DNA from: Panorpa germanica
Taxonomy: Eukaryota > Arthropoda > Insecta > Mecoptera > Panorpidae
Length of the DNA stretch: 64,000 nucleotides
Reading direction: 5' to 3'
Assembly: GCA_963678705.1 (NCBI GenBank)
Contig: OY783217.1
Span: 9,362,001-9,426,000 of the forward strand
Shown: in pieces, positions 1 to 9,532 of the stretch
Layout of the letters: every line of letters starts with the position of its first letter
How positions within the stretch are numbered: the stretch's first letter is position 1
Translations under genes and position numbers: made by a program
Notes under the pieces: model-generated
What the model saw: the letters and a program-made list of their open reading frames with translations, nothing else
What the model was told of the DNA's origin: nothing
Database searches by the model: none

Positions 1-159
1 AATTCTTTGCAGGGGTGTGCGGGGTGTTTTGCATCCATTTTGATTAGGTTTTAGTATTTTGCAATAAATTTCATTTCAATATAACGGAATTTTAAAACTT
101 TGTATTTTCCTCCCACCCTCTGGTGAGCGCTTATCGTTGAATTTTGGAACGCCCTGTAT
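1..159. repeat. Partial DNA-transposon-like repeat, right end only
   Basis: The segment ends near 145-159 in GGAACGCCCTGTATA, which resembles the CAGGGYGT-type terminus flanked by TA seen complete at 38099-38661. The rest of the element would lie to the left of the window. No coding frame is visible. The class is inferred from this short terminus alone. Confidence 0.3.
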
Positions 160-163
160 ATAT

Positions 164-297
164 AAACTTATTAGGCTGCGGTCTAGTATCTATACGTATA
201 TGAGGCCACGACACCTCAAAAACTGCCAATGTAATAGGAGGTTGTCTAAGTTAGAACTTAGCATCGGATATAGACTGACGTTAAACAAATTATATAA
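164..297 (+). repeat. SINE 3' body, 5'-truncated
   Basis: This is the 3' part of the SINE family seen at 1348 and 26795. It shares the blocks CTTATTAGGC(A/T)GCGG, TATGAGGCCACG, CTGCCAATGTAATAGG and CTTAGCATCGG, and ends near ACGTTAAAC. The tRNA-like head is absent. Copies differ by many substitutions and small indels, so this is an old insertion. Confidence 0.6.
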
Positions 298-325
298 AAA
301 AGTGGTCAGCAGTAAACATTATCTA

Positions 326-575
326 ACTAAGGCTCCTATTTTGTAACTGCCTACCTGACGTCTGTTAACTCCTGACGATTTTTCAAAGGCATATATTTTC
401 TAAATTAAGCTATGTAAGTTTACACAAAACTATCAGGAGACCTTAAATAAAGAGCAAAATGGATCCCATACCTTGAAACTGGCGTAAGTAGCCTAATTTG
501 TAAATTATAGGGCTTTGACAAATCGTCAGGAGTTAACAGACGTTAGGTAAGCAGTTACAAAATAGACCCCTTAGT
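326..575. mobile_element. 250-bp foldback MITE with 65-bp terminal inverted repeats
   Basis: Positions 326-390 pair with 511-575 without any indel. I count 7 mismatches in 65, about 89% arm identity. The arms begin ACTAAGG and contain TCTGTTAACTCCTGACGAT. The centre (391-510) is AT-rich with no coding frame. No clear target duplication is visible, so the superfamily is unknown. It is a non-autonomous element whose RNA could fold into a hairpin. Confidence 0.85.
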
Positions 576-1347
576 AATGTAACAGTGTTTGCAGATTATA
601 CAAAGTTATATTTTATAAATCATGAAGAATCTCTTAATCTCCAAATAGTATTCTCTCAATATAGGTGTAAATTTCAAAAATGTTATTAGTTCCAAAATTA
701 ATATTTTTTCTTGTAAAAGAAGATATTATTTTTCATAGTTTCAAGGACAATAACAAAACATCAGGTTGTCACTTGCTAAAGTTACATAATAGTTTATTGG
801 TTATAAAGTTGCTCGCATCCGGATTCCAAATATATAATGCTGGGCTTGATTACAACATTTTTATTGTATTACAGATACTTTAATTTAATAATTTAATTAC
901 ATATTACATTTATTGTGCACTGTAGAGTAACATCTGATAATATTTGTTCAGGATATTTCAATATGCCCTATATCATTATGTATTTATTTTACAATTTAAT
1001 CCTCCTGCCCTAGTTATACTAAATAGGTCAGTAATTATTTAAACAATAAGGGCAACGTGTGATATAATTATACGTCATTTCGTAATTATAGACATGTGGC
1101 ATCCAGGTGAGAGGGATTAGGGTGCTAAGGTCGTTTGTTTAAGAGTGTGGGTAAAATTGTCATGTGTGCTTAAACATAATAAAAAGGACATCAAAGGAAA
1201 AAATTAAAGCATCGTACATACACAGTAAGACCAAGCAGTCGATAAGTTAACTGCACTGTTAAAAATGTTTTTAAATTTAATAGACAAATGCATGTTTGAA
1301 TTAGGAACCGAGTAGGTATAATAATTATTTTTAAAATGCATTATTTT
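576..1347. other. Stretch without recognisable gene
   Basis: AT-rich sequence between the foldback element and the next SINE. A 67-codon frame at 680-883 has no recognisable motif. CCAG|GTGAGA at 1103-1112 resembles a splice donor, but no acceptor or open exon accompanies it. Confidence 0.5.
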
Positions 1348-1556
1348 GAATATTTGTCTGTGTCTTCGGGTTCGATTCTCGGAGGCAGAATTATATTTCC
1401 AGGGTTTAGTTGTTATCAAAATAAATAGATTATGTGCATACTTAATCGTAGACTTATTAAGCAGCGATGGAGTATACATATATGATGAGGCCACGTTACC
1501 ACTACACACATAATACTAGGTCGTCCGTAGGTAATAGGACTTAGCATCAAGAAACC
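1348..1556 (+). repeat. tRNA-derived SINE, nearly complete
   Basis: This copy keeps the 3' half of the tRNA-like head. GGTTCGATTCTC near 1369-1380 matches a pol III B box. It then runs through the family body: AATTATATTTCCAGGGTTTAG, TTGTTATCAAAATAAATAGATTATG, CTTATTAAGCAGCG, GATGAGGCCACG and GGTAATAGGACTTAGCATC. A-box sequence is missing, so the 5' end is truncated. It is one of the best guides to the family consensus together with 26795, 27976 and 43008. Confidence 0.75.
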
Positions 1557-1989
1557 CTATTGTACAAATAATAAAAATAAGATTCAACTTTTATTAAAAT
1601 TTTCCCACCTGTTTATTGCCCTACCACCTTGTCTATGTTTTAACTACGGACACCTTGCTTATGTTGGGCCTTGCTGGTTCGTAGTAGATATATTGGAAGT
1701 GTGAACGCGCTCCTAATATTTTATTAATGGTGTTATTCATCAATAGCACGCAGCACGCCAAGTCTTAAATCCTTCAATAATATTTAGGTAATTATAAATC
1801 GATTTAATGTAAAATTAATAACAATGTATTTGCTGGTGTATTATTAACGTCAAAAGTAAAGTTATAATAAAGGGTGAATACATCCCTTACCTATTTGTTG
1901 ATTTTATTTGAGGAAATATTTGGTGTTATATGTATAAATTTTCCATTAGATTAGTCACTACAATGATATTATTATTTTTTATTTAAAAT
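1557..1989. other. Stretch without recognisable gene
   Basis: AT-rich sequence. CCACCTTGTCTATGTTT and GGACACCTTGCTTATGTTG near 1625-1660 look like a weak internal duplication. I see no exon, ORF or repeat family that I can name. Confidence 0.4.
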
Positions 1990-2040
1990 GTATTTAACGC
2001 CGGCCTATTTTCGATGCTAAGTCCTATGTTGACTGTATTC
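1990..2040 (-). repeat. SINE 3'-end fragment, reverse orientation
   Basis: GGCCTATTTTCGATGCTAAG and CCTATGTTGACTGTATT are the reverse complement of the SINE tail blocks (CTTAGCATCG and CTGCCAACATAG), with an internal deletion of about 18 bases. The adjoining LINE and the SINE remnant at 2425-2474 suggest that these pieces were once a single reverse-oriented SINE. Confidence 0.55.
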
Positions 2041-2058
2041 AATTTTAATCAATAACCA

Positions 2059-2424
2059 ATTTTTTTTTTTAAATTTGAGATGGTTTCAACGTCAAGGTCA
2101 TGTTCGCCTGAAGTTATTTTATTCTAGTTTAGTTATATATTTATATCAGTTAGAAATTCGACCACTTTTTGAACTTCTTCTGTATTGTCTGAAAGCATGT
2201 CTTTTAGTTCACCACTGATGCTGTGTTTTGTTCGTTGAGTTTGATATTGTGGACTGGTTACTAGTAGATGATGGACTGTTATTTGCGTCTGATAGTTGCT
2301 GCACTGTGGAGCTGTTGTTTTACTTATTAAATGTTGATGCGTCAACCTCGTAAGTCCTGTTCGTAGTCTGAAGATGGCTTTTTCGAACTTTTTTGTATTT
2401 TCCTTAATCAATCTCAATTTGTTG
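2059..2424 (-). pseudogene. Non-LTR retrotransposon C-terminus and 3' tail (LINE family B)
   Basis: Read on the minus strand, 2417-2133 is an open frame of 94 codons carrying the tail of a LINE reverse-transcriptase polyprotein. It has RLRTGLTRLTHQHLI, then TVHHLLVTSPQYQTQR and EVQKVVEFLTDIN. This is the usual pattern F.RLRTGHTRLTH.HL...C..C...TV.H.L..C, a CCHC-like knuckle at the end of Jockey/I-type ORF2, here with its cysteines partly lost. An untranslated tail follows, with GGCGAACATGACCTTGACG, ending in a poly(A) (poly-T on +) at 2059-2070. The reverse-transcriptase and endonuclease domains are absent, as in a 5'-truncated dead copy. A relative of its 3' tail is at 57459-57525. Family assignment rests on motif recognition, not a search. 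Confidence 0.75.
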
Positions 2425-2474
2425 CTACTTATTTTCTTCCAGCACCATAATCAATTTAATTTGATAACAACTAA
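2425..2474 (-). repeat. SINE body fragment, split by LINE insertion
   Basis: CCATAATCAATTTAATTTG and ATAACAACTAAACCC are the reverse complement of the SINE block that reads GGTTGTTATCAAGTTAAATT. The other half of this SINE resumes at 2772 beyond the inserted LINE. The join runs through the duplicated target ACCCAAAAAAATA, so the interruption is direct sequence evidence for insertion order. Confidence 0.7.
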
Positions 2475-2487
2475 ACCCAAAAAAATA

Positions 2488-2758
2488 CTCTAAATGCGAA
2501 TGTGGTGAAGAAAAGGCAGACCCTGACCAAAATACAGCAATGGCAAGAAATGGACTCCAACGGGCGGTACTACAGACTTCGCAGACGCTTCCTGTTAACA
2601 CCGCCTTTTTGATTGAGAAACCGAAATTTATAACAGCAGTAGCCATGAATAGATCATTCTTGTTATCGGGATACAAAGTATAAGAAGAAGCAGAATATAT
2701 TAGGGGCGATAAAAGGCTACGTGCATAGGAAGCCCGAGAAACTCTATTAAAAAAAAAA
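2488..2758 (+). mobile_element. 5'-truncated LINE 3' end (family C) with 13-bp target duplication
   Basis: The insert is flanked by ACCCAAAAAAATA at 2475-2487 and 2759-2771 and ends in a poly(A) run at about 2749-2758, the signature of target-primed reverse transcription. The frame starts KCECGEEKADPD, the start of a CCHC-type C-terminal knuckle of a non-LTR polyprotein. Compared with the copy at 10557-10976 it lacks 18 bases that would encode HILWQC. Downstream it keeps LIEKPKFITAVAMNRSFLLS before a stop. It is a dead fragment inserted into a reverse-oriented SINE. Confidence 0.85.
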
Positions 2759-2771
2759 ACCCAAAAAAATA

Positions 2772-2860
2772 TAACTTTGGTGCGGAGATCGAACGCAGCA
2801 GTCTCGCGTTAAGTTTCATCGCCCACTAATTTATAGCAAAAAAACCTTCCTTGCTGAAAT
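2772..2860 (-). repeat. SINE tRNA-like head, reverse orientation
   Basis: On the minus strand the piece reads GCGTTCGATCTCCGCACCAA then AGTTATATTTTTTTGGG. GTTCGATCTCC is a pol III B-box-like core, and the following block is the SINE head-body junction seen in the copies at 21625 and 43008. It is the 5' half of the SINE interrupted by the LINE at 2488-2758. Confidence 0.65.
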
Positions 2861-4394
2861 ATTATATTGCGAAACAGTTGAGCGAATGAAGGAGAGGGAG
2901 AGGATTGAGATAATGATAAGGAGGTGAAGAGGATTACGATAACGTATTTCTGCGATGAACTACTGTGTGATGAATTACAACTAGATAAACTAGTAGACAT
3001 TTTCTATATCCCGTTTTAGATAGTAGGCAACATTCTTCCATAACTTGAACACTGAAATAATGGAGACAAAATTCATCACCATTTTAACGATTTCGGTTGC
3101 GCTATCGAAAACTTCTTAAAATAATAAAATATATCTTTTCACTTAAATTGAATTGAATAATTTTATTTGCTTGCAGAACCACTTACAATATATTTACATT
3201 TAAATTACCAATAAACTAGCATCTAAATATTGAAGCAACTTGTACTATTAACTAGAAAAATATAAAAATGTTTCTGATATGATAAAGGCCGCTACTAACA
3301 TTTTTACCATAAAAAAATAAACCTTTACAATTATTTTGAAATTGCTTTGATATAATAATCGTATATTATTTTATATAATAAATTATTTACAAGCGTTACA
3401 TAATAAACATTTAATATTATTATTATTACCCCGATGTAACACGAAATGAGTGTCCTCTCTCGTTTTATGTGCCGTAAATGTTGCTGTTAACATAAATATA
3501 TTTTTGTAATTCTCAGTTTTTAGGTTTTGAAGCACCAAAGTTTCTAGGTCGTAGTGTTATTACAGTTTTAGTTTTATCCGTACTCGTATGTCTCACAGAA
3601 AAAACAGAAACTTTTAAATGAAGAAATAGTGTCTTATTAGTGGAAGCGTACCGAGTAGGGAGGGGGGTTGTCACAGACCGCAAATCAACATAGGCCTTCA
3701 AGGATTCGGTTCAATTATAGGTAAATACAATTGATGATGCGTCAGATCAAAAGGAAAATGTATTTAAATGAAAACAAGCAGAAAAGCAGTTGTGATTAGA
3801 TACTATTGCGTAGGAAATAAAAAAATGACGCTCCAGATACCCATAATTCTCCTACAGCACTGCTAACAGCTCATTTCATCATTTCATTACGGTTTATTGC
3901 AGACGATGGACAACTATCTTAAATCAATTTTATCTTTGTAGTAAAAAATACACAATTACTAAAAGCAATCAATGTTAACAATTTTATCTTAATACAGTCT
4001 TGTTCTCATGCCCTAAACTGCTACAGTCCTGTGTTCAGCAGACGATCGCTCAAGCAGTTGTATTATACTTCAATTTATGCGAGATACTCGTATAACTAAG
4101 TAGTACAAATCGCAGTAATATAATCAAAAAAGTATTCTTGAAAAGTATACAATACTTTTTTTTACTTATGGAGAATTACTATAAAAATAAGCATTAGTTT
4201 AAACCAGGAGTAGTAGAAGGTTCTCTTGGGTATTTCCTAAATATAATCGTTTGTATAAAATTTGTTCAAACATCTTTTAAAAACATAATTTGTTAAATGT
4301 ATTTCTATGTAAAGTACAATGATAAATATAAAATATAAATAAAAAATAGTAAGTATAGCAGACAAGTAATAATTTCTAAACTAATTTTTTTTAC
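2861..4394. other. Stretch without recognisable gene
   Basis: AT-rich sequence with short ATT-type runs near 3415-3428. ORFs of about 60 codons at 2809-3000 and 3513-3701 (minus) show no family motif. An acceptor-like TTTGCTTGCAG lies at 3167-3177 but no exon follows. I see nothing else to annotate. Confidence 0.4.
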
Positions 4395-4515
4395 ATCAGC
4401 CTATTTTCGATTCTTGCTCCCATCACCGCCAATCTCCTACTATGTTAGCAGCATTTATGCATCGTGGCTTAATACATGTGGAAAACATCGCTGCTTTATA
4501 TGACTTATATACTAA
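4395..4515 (-). repeat. SINE 3' body, reverse orientation
   Basis: CAGCCTATTTTCGATTCTTG, then CACCGCCAATCTCCTACTATG, then GCATCGTGGC and CATCGCTGCTTTATATG follow the reverse complement of the SINE 3' body block by block. The head is missing. Divergence is moderate. Confidence 0.55.
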
Positions 4516-5164
4516 GAGTTTCTTTGACATTGATTCATTCGAGCTGTAGTTCACGGTATAAATATTTTCACAAGAAACACTCAAATTCAGTACATTTTCA
4601 ATGACAGTGTAACCACGTGTAACATAACTTCCGGATCCGCCCCTCCAATGTACTTATGAATTTATTATGTATATAACAATATAAAAGCATCTTAGAATGA
4701 ACATTTTACGCACTTTTATGTTATCTTTTCATAAAGAAGAATAATTTTTTTATATTTTTAAATTAAATTTAAACATTTTTATGTTACTAAATCTAAAGTT
4801 GAATAAATTAAATTCGTATAAGATATTATTCTTTTATCAAGTTCGTTTTTATATCACCTTTATATTTCTAAAATATAATACAAACAAAACTAAACTAATT
4901 TATTCTTATTATGAGTATACAATATACATGTTTAGTATGATGTGTTTGTGCTGAATACAGTTGAGTGGTGGGGGAAATCAAATGTTAAATCAAATTATAT
5001 GTTATTTGTAATAGTATAAATGTTATACGTTCTTATCTACATGGTTACACCATTCATTCTCAAAATTTCAAGTATTGATAGTATCGTTTTGCCATTCAAA
5101 AATTATTTTATTATTAACAATAAAATTATTATTTTTAAACATTTACAATACAAAATTTAGAACT
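4516..5164. other. Stretch without recognisable gene
   Basis: Very AT-rich sequence with many short A and T runs. No ORF above 60 codons, no clear repeat and no exon-like segment. Confidence 0.4.
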
Positions 5165-5451
5165 TATAGAAACGAGTTTGGTATTTAAAATAAAGAGATT
5201 TAATTAGTTTTATTGATATATCAAGCATATTAGAGCCTTATCTGTACAACGAGTATCTTGAGCAACGTAGAATAATATGCTTTACCGTTAGTGGACTGTT
5301 CCATTGTTCATATATTGGTTGTGGTTCTCTTTTGAATAAGTATGTATGAGTAAGACTTGTATGACCTCTCATAAGTCTACATATTACTACTTCCAGTTTT
5401 CTATTTAGTCTGACTGGTAACTCTTCAAATGTTTTAAATAAACCTTGGTCT
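5165..5451 (-). pseudogene. LINE family A, C-terminal remnant and 3' UTR
   Basis: The minus-strand frame from about 5450 down to 5243 encodes NRKLEVVICRLMRGHTSLTH, then TYLFKREPQP, then SPLTVKHIILRCSRYS, then a stop. This is the C-terminal RLRIGHT.LTH...LTVKHI.L.C signature of Jockey/I-type non-LTR elements. Cysteines of the knuckle have decayed (EQW where EQC is expected). The 3' flank shares the block GGTATTTAAAATaaAGAGATT with the copy at 40950-41135. The upstream (5') end stops exactly where the large inverted repeat at 5456 begins. Confidence 0.8.
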
Positions 5452-5455
5452 CATT

Positions 5456-6188
5456 ATAGTCCAAGATCCCAGAGCGATCTGACATAACTTATTTTCAAAA
5501 GCATAGAACTTTCGGTTCTAAGTAGTCTCTACATGTACTTTTAATACCTGCGTATTTGTGGAGTTCGCTCGGTGACACCTGGGCAGGTACCAGGTGAGAA
5601 AGGTAACTAAAAATCAGAGTTACTTTACTTAAATTTGTATGACTGATTTTTAAATATATTTTGTAGAATGTTATTTCTGAAGTAAAATTAAAAGTGTCAG
5701 ACGCTTTCCATGGGCCAGAACTTTATAACTGACAAAAACATGTTAGTGGTCTCATAAACACAACTACACTGTATACTATATACTGTATATAATACGGTGC
5801 GCGCAATAGTATATACGCATACGTATAGACTGAAACAGATTGTGAGTTTAGGAAGGGGAACCGAGTCACCATGGATGTCAAGTTAATTTATTTTTTACAG
5901 AGCTTTAAAGCGTCTGACAAAAGTTCTGGCCCATGGAAAGCGTCTGACACTTTTAATTTTACTTCAGAAATAACATTCTACAAAATATATTTAAAAATGA
6001 GTCATACAAATTTAAGTAAAGTAACTCTAATTTTTAGTTACCTTTCTCACCTGGTACCTGCCCAGGTGTCACCGAGCGAACTCCACAAATACGCAGGTAT
6101 TAAAAGTACATGTAGAGACTACTTCGAACCGAAAGTTCTATGCTTTTGAAAATAAGTTATGTCAGATCGCTCTGGGATCTTGGACTAT
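5456..6188. repeat. Large inverted repeat: 269-bp arms, 195-bp loop
   Basis: Positions 5456-5724 are the reverse complement of 5920-6188 with no indels and only 3 mismatches that I can find (98.9% identity). The loop is 5725-5919. Beside the loop, AAAGCGTCTGACA occurs twice on the right side (5908-5920 and 5938-5950). The arms contain CACCTG and CAGGTG motifs around 5577-5596 but no recognisable coding domain. A 92-codon frame at 5871-6149 runs across loop and right arm and is probably incidental. No target duplication is obvious. If transcribed, either strand would fold into a dsRNA of about 270 bp, a possible Dicer or ADAR substrate. It could be a foldback transposon or a recent inverted duplication; the sequence does not decide between them. 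Confidence 0.93.
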
Positions 6189-6544
6189 TACTCGTCTTCT
6201 TGGTGAGAAACAAATAATAAATTGTAATCGGAGTTTCCACGCATGGGTTTTTTGATTGTCAATATAATGATAAAAACATTCACCATCTAGAGGCCGCTTG
6301 CCTCAAAAAACTGCTATAAAATATTGCAATTCATTCCAGTATTTTGTTATGTGTATATTTTATATGTATTTATGTATTTTTGCTCGCTGTCCGTAGTAGA
6401 CTCGTATATATTTTATAACTACGACCTATTTTCAGAATGACCATTATTCCAATAGAACGGAATATATAACAAGTATAAACAAAAAGCTATGCGAACAATT
6501 AGTTAATCGATTTCTACATTAAATTTATGGCTTTGGTATATGTA

Positions 6545-6765
6545 CGAGGTGTATTAAAAAAGTAATGGAAATTTATAATTTAAAAAATCCCGCGCATTTA
6601 TTTTAAGAGATTTTATAAAAATCCTTTTTTTTACTTAAGTTGGTAAAACTGTACTCAATTTATATGCCAAATATGAACAAGATCGGTCAACCAGCTGATT
6701 GCATCAGTATCAGTTAAAAATTCTGTTCTATTTCACGAACTAGTAAGTTCACAAATATATATTGT
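6545..6765 (+). mobile_element. mariner-like element, 5' end only
   Basis: After a TA at 6543-6544 comes CGAGGTGTATTAAAAAAGTA, close to the CGAGGTGTGT..AAAAAGTA terminal repeat of mariner transposons. It is followed by TATGCCAAATATGAACAAGA and TCGGTCAACCAGCTGATTGC, which resembles the usual 5' untranslated segment of these elements. No matching right terminus was found, so this is a truncated relic. Confidence 0.6.
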
Positions 6766-8586
6766 TACAATTTAACTGAACGACGGCGTGTGTGCGTAGC
6801 AACTATCCTTCGATGTATGTGCCGTAGTACGCCTGCGACTTAGGTTCTCATAATTACAGAGCGGAGTAATTATTTTTAATAAATTACGCAATTTACGTAA
6901 ATTCGTAACAATATTAAATAAAATGATTATTTGCAAACAGTAATCCCTTTACTACTCTCACTTGAATACCCCTCACCAAGGAACTGCTAGGGGGTGAATT
7001 TTGTTCTAAGTTATGCATCTATTTATGGGAAATTTGTGATAAAGTACATACATATAAAACGGTGAAAATGTTCATTTTATGATTTAACTAATCCTTGAAA
7101 AGGTATAATAACACTTTTTACGTAAACGGTAAATAAATCTTTTATATTAAGTAAACCTTGAAAGTGTATATCTGTGCTTAGCAAGTTACTGACAGCTGGA
7201 AAATTAATTTAAATTGAATTCTGTTGATTGCATTACAACTTACTTAATTAGACCAGTCTGTATTTGATTTTTGTGTTTTAATTGAACTTGATGCAAAGTT
7301 TTAAATTAAATAAATATTTGACACTGATGTTAGACTCCAGTCTCTGGGTTTATGAGTCTATTACATCACTTAAGTCAAAAATTACAACTTCTATCACTGA
7401 CGACTTTTACAATTGTATAATAAAACAGATTTATACTCGAACGTCTTAGTAATGCTTTAAATACCATGGTAGAAATTGTCTATATTACAATATATTTCCA
7501 GAAAGTTTTATTCAGAGACGATTCGGAGAGTCACATTTAATGGGTTAAGATCTCTCAATTTAGCAATTTATTTGTATTACTTTCAAACGGAATTTTATGT
7601 GAGAGTTGATTCTATTGATATTACAGACAGTATAGACAGATTGGGTCGTTAAGACCCATGTAGTTGTGGTCATATAGACAGACTATGCAAATCTCAATTA
7701 CCAATTTAAGTGACAGAAACTCTGAATTAAAATAAATGACAAAATAGATTTTTAGGACACTTCATAGAATTGAAACGTGATCTATAAGCTGGGACATTTA
7801 TACATTTGCTTGTTCATAATTTAATAAATTTATTAAATTATTCTCTTATTAACCTGATTTGGTCTTAGCACACTTTCAAAAAGTGTTCACAGCCTAAAGA
7901 GGCTACGCAGTTACCCCACCTCTGAGATTTAAGAAAAAACCACATGTTTATTACGGTTAGATTTATTTATTTTACTTGGAGAAAACTAGCCGAATATACT
8001 CATTAGAGTATTGCATTAGCGGAAGTGAAGTCTAACTTTTAAATGTCGTAGAATTGATCTCAACTAAATTATTTTCTTAACAGTAGAAACTTGTTTATTG
8101 GCTTCCATAATACTTAAGTTGATCCAAAAAAAAATTAAAATAAATAAAAGATGTAGCAATTGAATTCATAATCAGAGTATTTTTCTTGTTACTGATGCTT
8201 GCCTAAGTAAGTTGTTACAATACTAGTGATAATGTCACCGAAATTACAAATCGATTGAATGTAGGTTCTCCTAAAAATGGGGAAAGAAATACATCGTTTG
8301 ATAAACTATGACACTGAAGCACGAAGGTTAATTATTTTCTAATTGTTATCTATATGAAAGCAGCAATTAGCAGGACTTGAACGTGGTTAAAAAGCTAGTT
8401 CATAAATAATATTAAGGTGAAACATTACTTCATGGTTATATAGTTAGATATAGATGGTAACAGTGTACTAAAATGACAATCGATTTGAAACTTTGTACTA
8501 GCACTCCATGTTTTCAAATATAAAAACGTTAAAAACTTTGCACACGATTGAGCGATTGACTACGTATACTTGAACAGGTTAAAAAT
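6766..8586. other. Stretch without recognisable gene
   Basis: A slightly CpG-richer patch at 6780-6850 lies within otherwise AT-rich sequence. No ORF above 60 codons, no named repeat and no splice-site pair of note are present before the ratchet site at 8646. Confidence 0.4.
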
Positions 8587-8735
8587 ATTAAAATTATGTA
8601 TCTCTAACTTTATATATTATTAATTATATTTTTTGTTTTGTTTTAGGTAAGTAACCAGCCAGTTCATCTTATTATATAGTAATAAATCAATGGAGGTCTC
8701 TTCCGTGTCCATTTTTCCAGTACAGTCTAAGGTGA
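8587..8735 (+). promoter_or_regulatory. Candidate recursive splice (ratchet) site with cryptic exon
   Basis: A pyrimidine tract ATTTTTTGTTTTGTTTTAG ends at 8646 and is joined directly to GTAAGT at 8647. An acceptor and a strong donor therefore abut with no exon between them. CTAAC at 8604-8608, about 39 bases upstream, fits an insect branch point. A second donor, AAG|GTGAGA, occurs at 8731|8732, which would define a cryptic 85-nt recursive exon. This architecture is known from long introns of insects, where it removes the intron in steps. It implies that a transcript crosses here on the + strand. Confidence 0.6.
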
Positions 8736-9386
8736 GAAGAATATTTACATATTTTAATGACTTCTAGTTCTGAGTATGACGTCACAGAAAAAATAAAAAA
8801 TCGAGATTAATACCCAGCTTTAAGTAATAGCTGATTGATATTTTTTGATATCAAGAATGCTGAAAAAACTAAAGCCACAATAAAAAAATATATATTACAT
8901 ATAATTGAAATTTACTACGCTTTTAACTAGGTTTAACTTAGATTCCCATTTGTTGATCCTTTATAAATTGTACAACACATATAATTAAATACTTTTTCAC
9001 ATCTGCAATCAAAACTAAAGCATTGACTGTAAAATTGGTGTATTTACAAATATTATTGAGTAACGCATCTATTTAACTCTTTCTATTTTTGCATCCTAGA
9101 CCAGAGTGATCGACAGTACCTTCTTCCCCACAAACGCAATCCTCTTTCAAACTTTAAAACATTTTTTTTTTGTATGAAATAAAAAAATCTATTCCACAAC
9201 TAAAATCAGAATTTCATTGTTCATGATAAACTTGAATAAATAATTGTTAGTTATTTTGTATAGAACAATTTATCACCGGAAGCTTTGACACTGCTAATAA
9301 AATCTGACTTGATTTTATTTGAGAAAGTTTCATTGTAATCGTTTTGTGGTGTCAAATGTCACTCAGATATAAATTTCAGGATGAAA

Positions 9387-9387
<1 letters not shown>
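8736..9387. other. Stretch without recognisable gene
   Basis: AT-rich intron-like sequence. TATGACGTCACAG at 8776-8788 contains a CRE-like TGACGTCA but stands alone. No ORF or repeat family was recognised. Confidence 0.35.

Positions 9388-9423
<36 letters not shown>
9388..9423. repeat. (AG)n microsatellite
   Basis: An almost uninterrupted AG dinucleotide run of about 30 bases, preceded by AGAGATAGAG. Confidence 0.95.
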
Positions 9424-9425
<2 letters not shown>

Positions 9426-9477
9426 CATCTATTTAAAACATTACACAGAGCTGTCTAGTGTCTACTATACATTGACG

Positions 9478-9532
9478 ACAATGTCAGCGTCGGCGTCGGT
9501 GTCGTCGTCAACGATCAACGACGTCAGTTAAC
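9478..9532. repeat. Imperfect GTC trinucleotide repeat, CpG-rich
   Basis: GTCAGCGTCGGCGTCGGTG then TCGTCGTCAACG and ACGACGTCAG form an imperfect GTC/GAC array. It stands out from the AT-rich surroundings by its CpG density. No open frame supports coding. Confidence 0.6.

Noticed and set aside
1204-1509. 101-codon minus-strand frame
   Set aside because: Reverse strand of a SINE; its codons are explained by the repeat.
5871-6149. 92-codon frame with an ATG in good context (CACCATGG)
   Set aside because: It spans the loop and right arm of the large inverted repeat. The arm sequence is explained by the palindrome and no protein motif is present.
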